This document shows, one piece after another, positions 17,045-26,921 of a DNA stretch of 34,391 nt (position 1 is its first letter; each line of letters starts with the position of its first letter). Position numbers and translations under genes: made by a program. The stretch is from Kiloniellales bacterium (GTDB lineage Bacteria; Pseudomonadota; Alphaproteobacteria; Kiloniellales; JAKSDN01): positions 1 through 34,391 of the forward strand of contig JANQLT010000070.1 in assembly GCA_028280455.1 (NCBI GenBank). Direction: 5' to 3'. The notes beneath the pieces are model-generated. The model searched no databases and had not been told where the DNA came from. It worked only from the letters and a program-made list of their open reading frames with translations.

Positions 17045-17122
17045 CGAGCTTTACCTTTGTTTAACCTTGACTGCGCTAGCTTTTCCCAGTGCTAGCAGGC
17101 GGCCATTGGCATTGGGGCTATA
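17045..17122. promoter_or_regulatory. Divergent promoter region between tadE and tadD
   Basis: A 78-base AT-richer spacer serving both strands. GCTAGC occurs at 17075-17080 and again at 17091-17096, each self-complementary and able to pair with the other around a 10-base loop. TTAACC at 17061-17066 is a single CtrA half-site, not a full box. TATAAT at 17119-17124 overlaps the tadD ATG and is unlikely to be its -10. Confidence 0.4.
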
Positions 17123-17893
17123 ATGATAATCAACAAACCTTCCAAAATCCTTGCCACGACGTTTATTTCGGCCATGGCGCTCGCCCTATCGAGCTGCGCC
17201 CAGGTCGATCAGCACGTCGATATCGAGGGTTGGGACCTGAACGCCAAGCTGACGGCACAGGGCCACCTGAGGCAGGTCGAGCCGATCCTGAAGATCGCCC
17301 ATTCGACCCGGGCCAAGGGCGACCTGATGACCGCCGTCGCGCTCTACCGCCGCGCCCACGAGCTGGCGCCCAGCCTCAACCAGCCGCTCATGCACCTCGG
17401 CTTCACGCTCAGCGAAGCCGGCGCGCCGCAGCAGGCGGCCGCGGCCTTCCAGCAGATCATCCAGCGTCATCCGCGCAATGCCGAGGCGCTGCGCGGCCTC
17501 GGCCTCGCCCTGCTGCAGGCGCAGCAGCCCGAGTTCGCCCTGCAGCACCTGCAGGCGGCGCTCGCGGTCGGCGAGGACGTCCGGGTCTACAACGCCATGG
17601 GCGTCGCCTACGACATGGTCGGCGACCACGTCGGCGCCCAGACCCACTACTACCTCGGCCTCGAGGTCGAGCCCTCGAACCTCTCCCTGCGCAGCAACCT
17701 CGGCCTGTCCCTGGCGCTGACCGGCGACTACGACAAGGCCGTGAGCGTCCTCGAGAGCGTCGCCCGCAACCCGCAGGCCACGGCCGAGCACCGGCACACG
17801 CTGGAAATGGCCTACGCCCTGGTCAAGGAAGGCGGCGTGACCAGCCAGACCGGCCGCCTGCGGCTCCTCGAGACCGCGCCCAGCGGGAGCTGA
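17123..17893 (+). CDS. tadD: TadD-like TPR lipoprotein of the Tad pilus
   Basis: A 256-residue lipoprotein. The signal sequence ends in the lipobox LSSC (Cys25), so it is anchored to the outer or inner membrane facing the periplasm. Five or so tetratricopeptide repeats cover residues about 55-235 (for example AVALYRRAHELAPS and AVSVLESVARNPQ). TadD is a pilotin-like or scaffold protein that helps assemble the CpaC secretin and interacts with minor subunits. The ATG at 17123 has GGGG seven bases before it. It is transcribed away from tadE, opposite to the main operon, and ends with an intrinsic terminator. The TPR pattern alone would not prove TadD, but the position inside the locus makes it likely. 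Confidence 0.88.
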   Translation: MIINKPSKILATTFISAMALALSSCAQVDQHVDIEGWDLNAKLTAQGHLRQVEPILKIAHSTRAKGDLMTAVALYRRAHELAPSLNQPLMHLGFTLSEAGAPQQAAAAFQQIIQRHPRNAEALRGLGLALLQAQQPEFALQHLQAALAVGEDVRVYNAMGVAYDMVGDHVGAQTHYYLGLEVEPSNLSLRSNLGLSLALTGDYDKAVSVLESVARNPQATAEHRHTLEMAYALVKEGGVTSQTGRLRLLETAPSGS

Positions 17894-17943
17894 GGCCGCG
17901 GCCCGGCCGGACCGCTCTCCTGCCACGAACCGGCATGCAAGAG

Positions 17944-17964
17944 GGGCCGCTTTCGCGGCCCTTT
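17944..17964 (+). terminator. Intrinsic terminator after tadD
   Basis: GGGCCGC at 17944-17950 pairs with GCGGCCC at 17955-17961 around TTTC, followed by TTT. A compact GC-rich hairpin with a short T-run, 50 bases after the tadD stop. Confidence 0.75.
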
Positions 17965-17983
17965 CGATTCCCGTCTCTCCTCT

Positions 17984-18060
17984 TGTCATCCTCGGGCGGA
18001 GCGCAGCGGAGACCCGAGGATCCATGTCTGGGCTGGGCGCCGAGCCGACCCATGGAGTCT
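17984..18060. repeat. CCTCGGG/CCCGAGG dispersed intergenic repeat
   Basis: CATCCTCGGG near 17988 and CCCGAGGATC near 18013 are inverted and flank GCGGAGCGCAGCGGA; a second CATGGAGTCTCGGGTC variant follows near 18050. This type of segment is common between genes of alphaproteobacteria, and a degenerate partner occurs near 3945-3970. The rest of the 293-base tadD-tadC spacer has no gene; a GCAGGC-AAG-GCCTGC hairpin at 18171-18185 lies right after the tadC stop on the minus strand. Confidence 0.55.
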
Positions 18061-18186
18061 CGGGTCGGCGCAGTGCCGCGCGCTACTTGCCCGAGAATGT
18101 CACTGGGGGGTGTCGCGAGGAGGAAGACCCGAGCAAGCTTGCCTCTCTCTCCGCCGAGGGAGCGGGGCGCGCAGGCAAGGCCTGCC

Positions 18187-19167
18187 CTAGTAGCCGAGGC
18201 CGGTCAGGGCGTCGACGATGTCGAGGGCGGCGGGGCCGAGCAGGACGATGAACAGGGGCGGCAGGATGAAGACGATCATCGGCACGGTCAGCAGGGCGGG
18301 CAGCCGGGCCGCCTTCTCCTCGGCCTTGAGGATGCGCTCCTCGCGCGATTCCGCCGAGAGCACGCGCAGGGAATGCGCCAGGGGCGTGCCGTAGCGCTCG
18401 GCCTGGATCATGGTGTTGGCCATGCCGCGCATGGCCGAGAGGTCGGTGCGGTTGGACATGTTCTGCAGGGCCTTGGCGCGGTCCTGGAAGAAGCCCAGCT
18501 CGACGCTGGTCAGGCCGACCTCGTCGGACAGCTCCGGCGCGCTGACGGCCATCTCCTCGGCGACGCGGGACAAGGTCGCGTCGAGCGACAGGCCCGCCTC
18601 GGCGCAGATCACCATCAGGTCGAGCCCGTCCGGCAAGGCCCGGCGGATCTGCTCCTGGCGCTTCTGCGTCATGTTCTTGATGTAGAGGTCGGGTCCGTAG
18701 GCGCCGAGCACGACGATGGCGACCGCCGCCAGCACCTTCTGCATCGGCTCCAGGTTGAAGGCGTCGAAGCCGTAGACCAGGAGCACCGCGACGCCGCCGA
18801 AGATGAAGGGCAGGCAGAACTTGCAGAAGAGGTAGCCGACCAGGGCGTCCTTGGAGCGGTAGCCGGCGCGGGAGAGCTTGACCTGGGTTTTCTCGACCTG
18901 GTCGGTCTTGAGCAGCTTCAGGCTGTCGACGACCTGGCGCATCATGTTCATCGACTGCGTGCGGCCCTGCCGCCGGCGCGGCGTCAGCAGGCCGGCGCGC
19001 AGGCGGTCGCGCTGCGCCGCCAGGGCGCGCACGCGCTTGGTCGCGGGGTCGCGATGCAGCAGGGCGCTCCAGACCGCGGCCAAGCTGACCGCGGCGGAGA
19101 GCGCGGCCATCATGATGATCGCGACTTCCGGCTTGACGCCGGCCGGCAGGAGCTCCGCGAAGGTCAA
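18187..19167 (-). CDS. tadC: Tad pilus inner-membrane platform protein TadC
   Basis: A 326-residue GspF-family membrane protein. Membrane spans lie near residues 15-38, 115-160 (two) and 295-320, with the type II secretion F domain between them (LPDGLDLMVICAEAGLSLDATL near 178 and LAHSLRVLSAESREERILKAEEKAARLP near 265). TadB and TadC together form the platform on which the CpaF ATPase drives Flp subunits into the pilus. Its start overlaps the tadB stop by four bases (ATGA), so expression is coupled. It is the last gene of the long minus-strand pilus operon. Confidence 0.95.
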   Translation of the reverse strand: MTFAELLPAGVKPEVAIIMMAALSAAVSLAAVWSALLHRDPATKRVRALAAQRDRLRAGLLTPRRRQGRTQSMNMMRQVVDSLKLLKTDQVEKTQVKLSRAGYRSKDALVGYLFCKFCLPFIFGGVAVLLVYGFDAFNLEPMQKVLAAVAIVVLGAYGPDLYIKNMTQKRQEQIRRALPDGLDLMVICAEAGLSLDATLSRVAEEMAVSAPELSDEVGLTSVELGFFQDRAKALQNMSNRTDLSAMRGMANTMIQAERYGTPLAHSLRVLSAESREERILKAEEKAARLPALLTVPMIVFILPPLFIVLLGPAALDIVDALTGLGY

Positions 19168-20176
19168 TAGTCGAACCTCACCATCTTGAACATGACCACC
19201 GCGCCGGTGAAGAAGCTGGCCAGTCCCATGCCGATCATGACGTGGCCACGCGGGTCGTTGATGAGCTGCATAATGTATTCCGGGTTGATCATGTAGATGA
19301 TCCCGGCCATCACGAAGGGCAGCGAGCCGATGATGTAGGCGCTGGCCTTGGCCTCACCGGACAGCGCCTTGATCTTGAGCTTGAGCTGCCGGCGCTTGCG
19401 CAGCACTTCGGAGAGGTTGACCAGGGTCTCGGTCAGGTTGCCGCCGGTCTCCTGCTGGATCGCCAGGCTGATGGTCAGGAACTTGAACTCCTGCAGGCCG
19501 ATGCGATCGGAGGCCTCGCGCAGCGCGTCTTCCGTCTTGGCGCCTAGCCGCACGGCATCGGTGACCTGCTTGAGCTCCTTGCCGACCGGGTCCGGCACCT
19601 CGTCGCCGGCGGTCTTCATCGATTCCATGATCGGCAGACCGGACTTGAGGCCGCGGGTCATGAGGTCTATGGCCTCGGGGAAGTTGGCGATGAAGCGGGC
19701 CTGCCGGCGCTTGATCATGGCCGCCACGAAGACGTGGGGCAGCATCGCGCCGCCGGCCGTGCCGATCAGGATCGAGGCCGGCAGCGGGACGATACCGGCG
19801 AAGAAGATGCCGGCGAAGCAGATCGACCCGACGATGGCGCTGATCACGATGTACATCGTCAAGGACATGTTCAGCCCGGCGCTCTCGAGCCGTCGGGTCA
19901 GGATCTCGCGGCGCGGCAAGACCTGCTCGACCATGCTGTCCATGCCGCTGAGCCTGCTGCTCGACTTCTTGCGGCGGACGCTGATCTCGGGCGTGGCGAG
20001 GGCGGCCATGGCCTGCTTGTCGCCGGTTACCCGGGCCAGGCGGCGCTTGAAGGTCTTGTGCTGGCCGCTGCCGCTGAAGGCGAAGGCGACGAGCAGCAGG
20101 GCCAGCCCGAAGGGCACGATCAGGAACAGCAGCTCCTGAAGACCGATGCTGCCGCTGGCAATTGCCTGCGCGATCG

Positions 20177-20180
<4 letters not shown>
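19164..20180 (-). CDS. tadB: Tad pilus inner-membrane platform protein TadB
   Basis: A 338-residue GspF-family protein. Spans are seen near residues 18-38, about 108-150 (two) and 285-335 (two). The F domain holds FPEAIDLMTRGLKSGLPIMESMKTAGDEVPDPVG near residue 175, a typical TadB stretch, and LAIQQETGGNLTETL near 245, the conserved QQETGG block of platform proteins. The N-terminal cytoplasmic segment after TM1 is basic. It partners TadC. Both its start (with cpaF) and stop (with tadC) overlap neighbours by four bases, which suggests stoichiometric translation. Confidence 0.95.
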
Positions 20181-21772
<1,592 letters not shown>

Positions 21773-21778
21773 CTTGGG

Positions 21779-23011
21779 TTAGCCCTTCTTCAGGAGCCGG
21801 TTGAACAGCTGCATCGGGCTCTTGCCGCCGGTCGCGACCTGCCTGGCCGCGATGCTGGAGGCGAGGGACGTCAGCGCTTTCGCGGTCTTCGAGCGCGGTG
21901 CTACCTGCACGGCCGGCTTGCCGTTGTTGGTTGCGTCCTTGAACACTTTCGGCTCGTCCGGGATCTCCAGATCGATCTTGTGGCCGAGCGCCTTCTCGAA
22001 CTCGCTGAGGCTCATGGCGGTGTTGGCGCCGCCGGAGCGATTGACGACCAGCTTGACCTTGGCGCTCGAGCCGATGTCTTCGATGGCGCCGTACAGGCGG
22101 ATCGAGTCGCGCAGACCGGCCAGGGTCGGGGGCGTGACCAGGATGATCGCCGTCGATGCCTGCAGCACGGGATGGCGCATGCGAAAGGCGCTGCGCGGCA
22201 GGTCCATCACCAGGGTCTGGATCGAGTGGCTGAGGGTGTCGATCAGGATCTCGGTCGCGCCGGTGTAGTAGACCATTTCACCCGACAAGGCCTCCTCGGC
22301 GGCCATCACCGAGAGATTGTCGCTGATCTTGGCGGTCGAGCTGGAGATGAAGAGGGTGTCGATGCGCGCCGGGTTCTCCAGGGCCTCGCGCAGGCCCCGG
22401 GTCGGCTCCAGATCGAGCGACAGGGCGACCGTGCCGAACCAGAGGTCCAGGTCGAGCAGCATGGTCTTCTGGCCGAAGCCCTCGGCCAGGAGCCAGGACA
22501 GATTGACCGCGATGCTGCTGGCGCCGGCGCCGCCGCGGGCGCCGATAACGGTGATCTTGTTGGACTCGGGCTGGCCGCCGTCGTGCTCCGTCTCGTCGTC
22601 TTCCAGGCGGTCCAGCGCGGAGAGGATCTGGCGCTCGGTGACCGGCTTGACCAGGTAGTCGAGGATGCCGGCCTCGGTCAGCTCGCGATAGAGCGAGATG
22701 TCGTTGACCGTGCCGATGCCGACCAGGCGCACGCCTTCCGGGATGGCCGTCGAGAGAGTCAGGAGCGAGCTCAGGGGGTCTTCGCCGTCACCGATGTCGA
22801 TGATCATGACCTTCGGCACGACGCCGTCGCTCAGATACTCCAGAGCCTGGCTGGCGCCGCCGTCCCGCACGAGCGGCTCGCCGTAAAGCTGCGACAGGGC
22901 GTGCTTGATCGTGTCGTGGGTCTGGTTGTCGCCCACGAAGGCAACGCAGTCCGTCGCCCCCGTCGATGGGGGCGCAAAGGCCTCGTTCAGGAGATCCTCG
23001 GCGGCGCTCAT
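21779..23011 (-). CDS. cpaE: CpaE/TadZ pilus localisation ATPase
   Basis: A 410-residue cytoplasmic protein that positions the Tad machine at the pole or other sites. Residues about 20-135 form a receiver-like domain (VAFVGDN, IIDIGDG with the central Asp, and LVKPV with the conserved Lys-Pro). A MinD/ParA-type ATPase domain follows from about 150. Its P-loop reads GARGGAGASS: the signature lysine of KGG and the GK(T/S) lysine are both replaced, a departure known in CpaE/TadZ proteins that makes nucleotide hydrolysis uncertain. The switch region LLDLDLWFG is kept. It lies five bases after cpaD and six before cpaF in the pilus operon. Confidence 0.93.
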   Translation of the reverse strand: MSAAEDLLNEAFAPPSTGATDCVAFVGDNQTHDTIKHALSQLYGEPLVRDGGASQALEYLSDGVVPKVMIIDIGDGEDPLSSLLTLSTAIPEGVRLVGIGTVNDISLYRELTEAGILDYLVKPVTERQILSALDRLEDDETEHDGGQPESNKITVIGARGGAGASSIAVNLSWLLAEGFGQKTMLLDLDLWFGTVALSLDLEPTRGLREALENPARIDTLFISSSTAKISDNLSVMAAEEALSGEMVYYTGATEILIDTLSHSIQTLVMDLPRSAFRMRHPVLQASTAIILVTPPTLAGLRDSIRLYGAIEDIGSSAKVKLVVNRSGGANTAMSLSEFEKALGHKIDLEIPDEPKVFKDATNNGKPAVQVAPRSKTAKALTSLASSIAARQVATGGKSPMQLFNRLLKKG

Positions 23012-23016
23012 GGGCG

Positions 23017-23727
23017 TTACTGCGCGCCGGTAGTATCGATTGAGGAGGTGTCGAGCGGCGTCGTCTCGTTTTCGCGATAGCGCTGGATGGCCAGGGCTCG
23101 CGCCTCGCCGTCGGCGCCTTCCATGCCGCGGCCCTCGAGGAGGTCGAGCGGGTCATAGACCATCTGCCCGAAATTCGCGTTGGTCGCGCAGCCGACGACC
23201 CAGACCGGCCGGTAGCCACGGGCGGGCAGCTCTTGCTCGCAGTCCGGCGGGATCACCACGGCGCGCGTCACCAGGACGGCGATGGCGTCGCTCGCGGCCG
23301 GCGCCAGGCGCTCGCCGCTCGGTACCGAGCTGGCGATGCCCATCTCGTTGAGCTCGCTCTGCAGGACCTCCAGGCGCTCGCGGGTGACCGGGTCGTGCGA
23401 GCCGAGGTCGCGCCGCGGCCCGTGCAGCGTGACGCGGTCGGCGCCGTTGACGTTGGAGCGGCTAAGGAAATCGCGCAGCTCGCGCATCGTGGTCGGACCG
23501 ATCGCGGTTTCGCCGCTGCGGAAGTCGACCACATGCTCGATGGTCACGACCTCGACGTCGTTCTTCGGTGAGCGCGGGACCGGCTTCCACTTGCCGGTCG
23601 TGATGGCCTCGCGAAGCCAGGACGTCGGCTTGTCGGTCAACTCGCCGGTCGTGCAACCCGCCAGGGCCAGCACGGCCAGGGCGGTGCCCAGCCGGCGGAG
23701 GTGGAGACGGGGCCTGGGATCGGTCAT
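23017..23727 (-). CDS. cpaD: CpaD-family pilus assembly lipoprotein
   Basis: A 236-residue lipoprotein with signal peptide and lipobox LAGC (Cys25 by count of the leader). The CpaD family signature near the C-terminus, VVGCATNANFGQMVYDPLDLLEGRGM, extends over residues about 170-196 (the Cys, NFG and DPLDLL are the key elements). CpaD is found in alphaproteobacterial Tad systems and is thought to assist the secretin at the outer membrane. The middle of the protein resembles a degenerate OmpA/SPOR-like region (VDFRSGETAIGPTTMRELRDFL), suggesting a peptidoglycan link, which is inference. The ATG at 23727 follows GGAG. It sits between cpaC (six-base gap) and cpaE. Confidence 0.9.
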   Translation of the reverse strand: MTDPRPRLHLRRLGTALAVLALAGCTTGELTDKPTSWLREAITTGKWKPVPRSPKNDVEVVTIEHVVDFRSGETAIGPTTMRELRDFLSRSNVNGADRVTLHGPRRDLGSHDPVTRERLEVLQSELNEMGIASSVPSGERLAPAASDAIAVLVTRAVVIPPDCEQELPARGYRPVWVVGCATNANFGQMVYDPLDLLEGRGMEGADGEARALAIQRYRENETTPLDTSSIDTTGAQ

Positions 23728-23733
23728 GGCGGC

Positions 23734-25215
23734 TTACTCCAGAATGAAGCCGGAAAGGGCGCTGCGGGAACCGGCGAGGCCCGTGTTCGGCGCCAGCCTC
23801 ACCGTGTGCGGCGGGACCGGCTGGATCGAGGCCGCCCGCTCGTTCCGCGTGGGCTGGCGCTCGACGTAGGGATCGGTCGGCAGGACCGCCTGCTCGCCGC
23901 GATCGATCGGCCGGACCACGTAGGGCGTGACGATGATCACGAGCTCGCTTTCGTTGCGCTCGAAACGGTCGCTGTCGAACAGCGGGCCGAGGATCGGAAT
24001 GTCCGACAGGCCCGGCACCTGGTCGAGGGCCTGCTGGGTGTTGTCGAGCAGCAGGCCGGCGATGGCGAAGCTCTGGCCGGAGCCGAGCTCGACGGTGGTC
24101 TCCGCGCGCCGGGTGGTCAGGGAGGGGATCTGGAAGTTGGCGATGACGATCTGACCGGCGACGCTGAGCTGGCTCACTTCCGGCCGGACCCGCATCGAGA
24201 TCCGGTTGTTGCCGAGGATGGTCGGCGTGAAGGCGAGGCTGACGCCGAATTTCTTGAACTCGATGGTGATGGCGCCGCTCTGCTGCGGCACGGGCACCGG
24301 AAACTCGCCACCGGCCAGGAAACTGGCGGTCTCGCCGGAGAGCGCCGTCAGGTTCGGCTCGGCCAGGATGGTGATCAGATCGTTCTGGGCGAGCAGGTCG
24401 ATCAGGCCGTTGATCTCGAAATCGCCCCGCGCGCCGCGGAAGAAGGCGCTGCTGCTCTCCAGGCCGTTGCGCGTGATGAAGGTGCTGGAGCCAATGGCCG
24501 GGCCGATGGTGTTGGTCGCGGTCGGTACGGTACCAGTCAGCACGGGCGTACCGGTCGCGACGCCGAACAGGAAGCTGGTTGAGCCGGTGAAGACGGTCTC
24601 CCAGTTGATGCCGAACTGGTCGATCACCTGGCGCGAGACCTCGGCGATGCGCACCCGCAGGCTGACCTGGTTCGGCGCGGTGACGGAGAGCTGGTTGATG
24701 ACCTCTTCGTTGTCGCCCAGGAAGCGCGTGGCCAGGCGCCGGGCGTCCTCGGACACGGTCGCGTTCTCCGCGGCGCCGGTCAGGACGATGCCGCCATCCA
24801 GGGATTCCGCGGTGATGCCGCCGTTCGGCGCGAGCCGCCGCAGCGAGGCGTTGAGCCGCGAGACGTTGTGCGTGACCACGACCTTGAGATTGGCGACGAT
24901 CTCGTCGTTGCCGTCGACGGCGTAGAAGGTCGTTTCGCCGACGCCGGTGCCGAAGACGTAGACCAGCCGGTCCGACTTGATGCTGACGTCGGCGACGTTC
25001 GGGTTGGCCACGAAGATCGAGGCGGCGCGCTTGCTGAGCCGGACCAGCTGGCCCTCGCTCAGCTCGACCGTCAGCACTTGGCCCGGCGGAGCGAATGTCG
25101 CCTCGTCGGCCGCGGCCTGCCAGGGCAGCAGCGACGCCAACAGCCAAAGCCCGGTGGCCAGCAAGCCTTGCAGGATCGGACGAGGGGCCGGTCGGCCCGT
25201 CAATGAGAGACTCAT
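23734..25215 (-). CDS. cpaC: CpaC/RcpA outer-membrane secretin of the Tad pilus
   Basis: A 493-residue secretin, the outer-membrane channel for the pilus. A signal peptide covers residues 1-36 (cut near AAADE). The N-terminal pilus-type domain (LTVELSEGQLVRLSKRAASIFVANP) and a BON-like domain (about 110-170, with GIVLTGAAENATV) precede the secretin core (about 260-440), which shows the VPVPQQSG block, VRPEVSQL and GLLLDNTQQ, all typical of RcpA/CpaC. The C-terminus is rich in Arg and Pro. Its ATG shares one base with the cpaB stop (TGATG), so translation is coupled. Confidence 0.96.
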   Translation of the reverse strand: MSLSLTGRPAPRPILQGLLATGLWLLASLLPWQAAADEATFAPPGQVLTVELSEGQLVRLSKRAASIFVANPNVADVSIKSDRLVYVFGTGVGETTFYAVDGNDEIVANLKVVVTHNVSRLNASLRRLAPNGGITAESLDGGIVLTGAAENATVSEDARRLATRFLGDNEEVINQLSVTAPNQVSLRVRIAEVSRQVIDQFGINWETVFTGSTSFLFGVATGTPVLTGTVPTATNTIGPAIGSSTFITRNGLESSSAFFRGARGDFEINGLIDLLAQNDLITILAEPNLTALSGETASFLAGGEFPVPVPQQSGAITIEFKKFGVSLAFTPTILGNNRISMRVRPEVSQLSVAGQIVIANFQIPSLTTRRAETTVELGSGQSFAIAGLLLDNTQQALDQVPGLSDIPILGPLFDSDRFERNESELVIIVTPYVVRPIDRGEQAVLPTDPYVERQPTRNERAASIQPVPPHTVRLAPNTGLAGSRSALSGFILE

Positions 25216-26105
25216 CAGTCGCCCCGCCTATACTTCAACTCTTCGATTTCCTTGCCGCGCGAGACCGTGATCACGGTGACGTCGCCGGATGACGTGCGAT
25301 CGGGCACCAGCAGGCTCGCTTCGCTGTCCCAGGTGTAGGTCTGACCGCTGGTCGGGTTGGGTTCCTCGACCGGCGTCTCGCCGAGGGCGATGCGCTCCAT
25401 CTCCTCGGCGTCGCGCGCCAGGCTGCGCAGGCTGAGGCTCAGGGAGCCCAGCTCGCGCGAGACCGCCAGGATCTCGGCCTGCTTGGGCAGCACTTCCAAG
25501 GTCGCGGTCTTGGCCAGGCGCGGCTGACCCTCCTGGTCGCTGACCTTCTGGTCGAGGGCCAGGACGCGGACGTTCTTCAGCACGGTCTCGCTCGCGCGTG
25601 GCTTGACCTTGTCGCTGCCTTCGTCGGACACGGCGTGGGTCAGGATGATGTCGACCCGATCGCCGGGGAAGATCAGGCCGGCGATGCCGGAGGCGGCGCC
25701 GATCGGGATCGAGATGGCGCGGTAGCCGGCCTGTAGCACCGCGGCCAGGAAGCCGCGCTCGCCAGGCCTGATCAGGCGGTCCATGGTTATGGGCTGGCCG
25801 GCGCTGAAGCTCTTGCGCACCACGGTGCCGAAGAGATCTTCCTTCTTGGCCACGTCCTTGACCAGGTAGGCCTCGGGCAGGGAGTCGTCCGGCCAGGTCA
25901 GCCATTGCAGGTCGCCTTCCTTGAGGAAGATGCCGACCGGCAGGGGCTTGGTGGCGATGAGGACTTGCTTGCCTCGCGGCTTTTCTGGCGCCGGGGCCGC
26001 TGCGACCTGCACGCGCTGGCTCTCCAGCCAGCTTCGCGCCAGGAAGACGGTACCGATGATCAGGATGACCGCCGAGACAACGAGGAGGATCGAGCGTAGG
26101 GACAT
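25215..26105 (-). CDS. cpaB: CpaB/RcpC pilus assembly protein
   Basis: A 296-residue protein anchored by an N-terminal membrane span (residues about 4-24), with a periplasmic SAF domain starting near residue 43 (LIATKPLPVGIFLKEGDL) and the RcpC/CpaB domain after it (PIGAASGIAGLIFPGDRVDIILTHAV near residue 135, a family hallmark). It stabilises or gates the CpaC secretin. The ATG at 26105 is preceded by AAGGA eight bases away; a TTG at 26123 is in frame but overlaps the cpaA end. Ten bases separate it from cpaA. Confidence 0.95.
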   Translation of the reverse strand: MSLRSILLVVSAVILIIGTVFLARSWLESQRVQVAAAPAPEKPRGKQVLIATKPLPVGIFLKEGDLQWLTWPDDSLPEAYLVKDVAKKEDLFGTVVRKSFSAGQPITMDRLIRPGERGFLAAVLQAGYRAISIPIGAASGIAGLIFPGDRVDIILTHAVSDEGSDKVKPRASETVLKNVRVLALDQKVSDQEGQPRLAKTATLEVLPKQAEILAVSRELGSLSLSLRSLARDAEEMERIALGETPVEEPNPTSGQTYTWDSEASLLVPDRTSSGDVTVITVSRGKEIEELKYRRGD

Positions 26106-26115
26106 GACGCGATCC

Positions 26116-26613
26116 TTAACCAAGAATGGTAAAAGCTACGTAAAGCCCCCCTAGGGCCAGCGCCACGCCATAAGGCATTGGTCGCTTGCCGAAATCTTCC
26201 TCGTCGCTGGTCACCAGGACGTGACTCAGCGACACCGCCCGCGACAGGCGATGCTGCAGCCACATGGCGCCGGCGATGACGCCGCCGGCCAGCGCTGTGA
26301 TGAAGACATAGTCGAACAGCAGCGTCGGCCCGACCCAGAGCGAGGTCGCGGCCATGAGCTTGGCGTCGCCGCCGCCGAAGGCCTTGCAGGCGAAGAGCCC
26401 GAAGCCGATCAGCAGCACGACCGTGGCCACCACCAGGGCGCCGAGCCAGTCCACCGGCATGGGCGTGCCGATCACGTAGGCGGGATAGAGCAGCGCGATG
26501 GAGACCGGCAGCTTGTTCGGGATCGTGAAGCTCTTGATGTCCGAATAGGCCGCCCAGACCAACAGGATCGAGAAGCAAACGACCGTCGACTGCCAGATCA
26601 CGCCGGATTGCAT
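26116..26613 (-). CDS. cpaA: CpaA prepilin peptidase (A24 family)
   Basis: A 165-residue inner-membrane aspartic peptidase that cleaves the Flp prepilin and the TadE-type pseudopilins. The two catalytic aspartates are in YSDIKSFTIPN (near residue 24) and the family hallmark FGGGDAKL (near residue 81). About six membrane spans are seen. It is of the short CpaA/TadV type without the N-terminal methylase domain of PilD. The ATG at 26613 has CAGGAACAG upstream, a weak ribosome site. It follows flp at 128 bases, across two hairpins, so it may be made at much lower level than the pilin. Confidence 0.95.
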   Translation of the reverse strand: MQSGVIWQSTVVCFSILLVWAAYSDIKSFTIPNKLPVSIALLYPAYVIGTPMPVDWLGALVVATVVLLIGFGLFACKAFGGGDAKLMAATSLWVGPTLLFDYVFITALAGGVIAGAMWLQHRLSRAVSLSHVLVTSDEEDFGKRPMPYGVALALGGLYVAFTILG

Positions 26614-26648
26614 TGTGGCTTCTCGCTGTTCCTGCGTGGCAACGGCGA

Positions 26649-26676
26649 AGGGGCCGGAGCGTCGGCTCCAGCCCCT
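26649..26676 (-). terminator. GC-rich hairpin between flp and cpaA (second)
   Basis: AGGGGC and GGAGC (26649-26660) pair with GCTCC and GCCCCT (26665-26676) with one mismatch and a 4-base loop, giving an 11-pair stem. No T-run follows on the minus strand. It probably attenuates transcription or blocks 3' exonucleases after flp. Confidence 0.5.
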
Positions 26677-26693
26677 AAACCCAGTGTCTTTGT

Positions 26694-26727
26694 CTCGGCG
26701 GCTCGGAGGGGTCCCCGATCCGCCGAG
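26694..26727 (-). terminator. Hairpin just after the flp stop (first)
   Basis: CTCGGCGG at 26694-26701 pairs with CCGCCGAG at 26720-26727, with GGGG/CCCC pairing inside. It starts 15 bases after the flp stop on the minus strand. Expected to raise pilin mRNA over the assembly genes downstream. Confidence 0.5.
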
Positions 26728-26741
26728 CCTTGCTCGTGGCC

Positions 26742-26921
26742 TTAGCCGCCGACGGCGTCGTCCAGGGTCGAGGACACGCTGCTGAACATGGTGTTCAGCG
26801 AGTCACCCATCGCTTGCAGCGACACGATCGCGGCAACCGAGACAAGGGCGGCGATCAGGCCATACTCGATGGCGGTCGCGCCGGCATCGTTGTCCACGAA
26901 GTTGCGCAGGGCATTCAACAT
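26742..26921 (-). CDS. flp: Flp/PilA major pilin prepilin
   Basis: A 59-residue type IVb prepilin, the main subunit of the Tad pilus. A short leader (MLNALRNFVDNDAG, 14 residues) is followed by the processing site G/ATAIEYGLIAAL, with the Glu-Tyr pair characteristic of Flp pilins, and a single hydrophobic helix to about residue 38. The remainder (GDSLNTMFSSVSSTLDDAVGG) is short and polar, as usual for Flp. AAGGAG lies seven bases before the ATG at 26921, a strong ribosome site. It is the first gene of the minus-strand pilus operon, with an AT-rich upstream region containing a CtrA-like box and two hairpins between it and cpaA. Confidence 0.97.
   Translation of the reverse strand: MLNALRNFVDNDAGATAIEYGLIAALVSVAAIVSLQAMGDSLNTMFSSVSSTLDDAVGG

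Noticed and set aside
17061..17066. CtrA site between tadE and tadD
   Set aside because: Only one TTAA half-site is present; no partner at seven bases.
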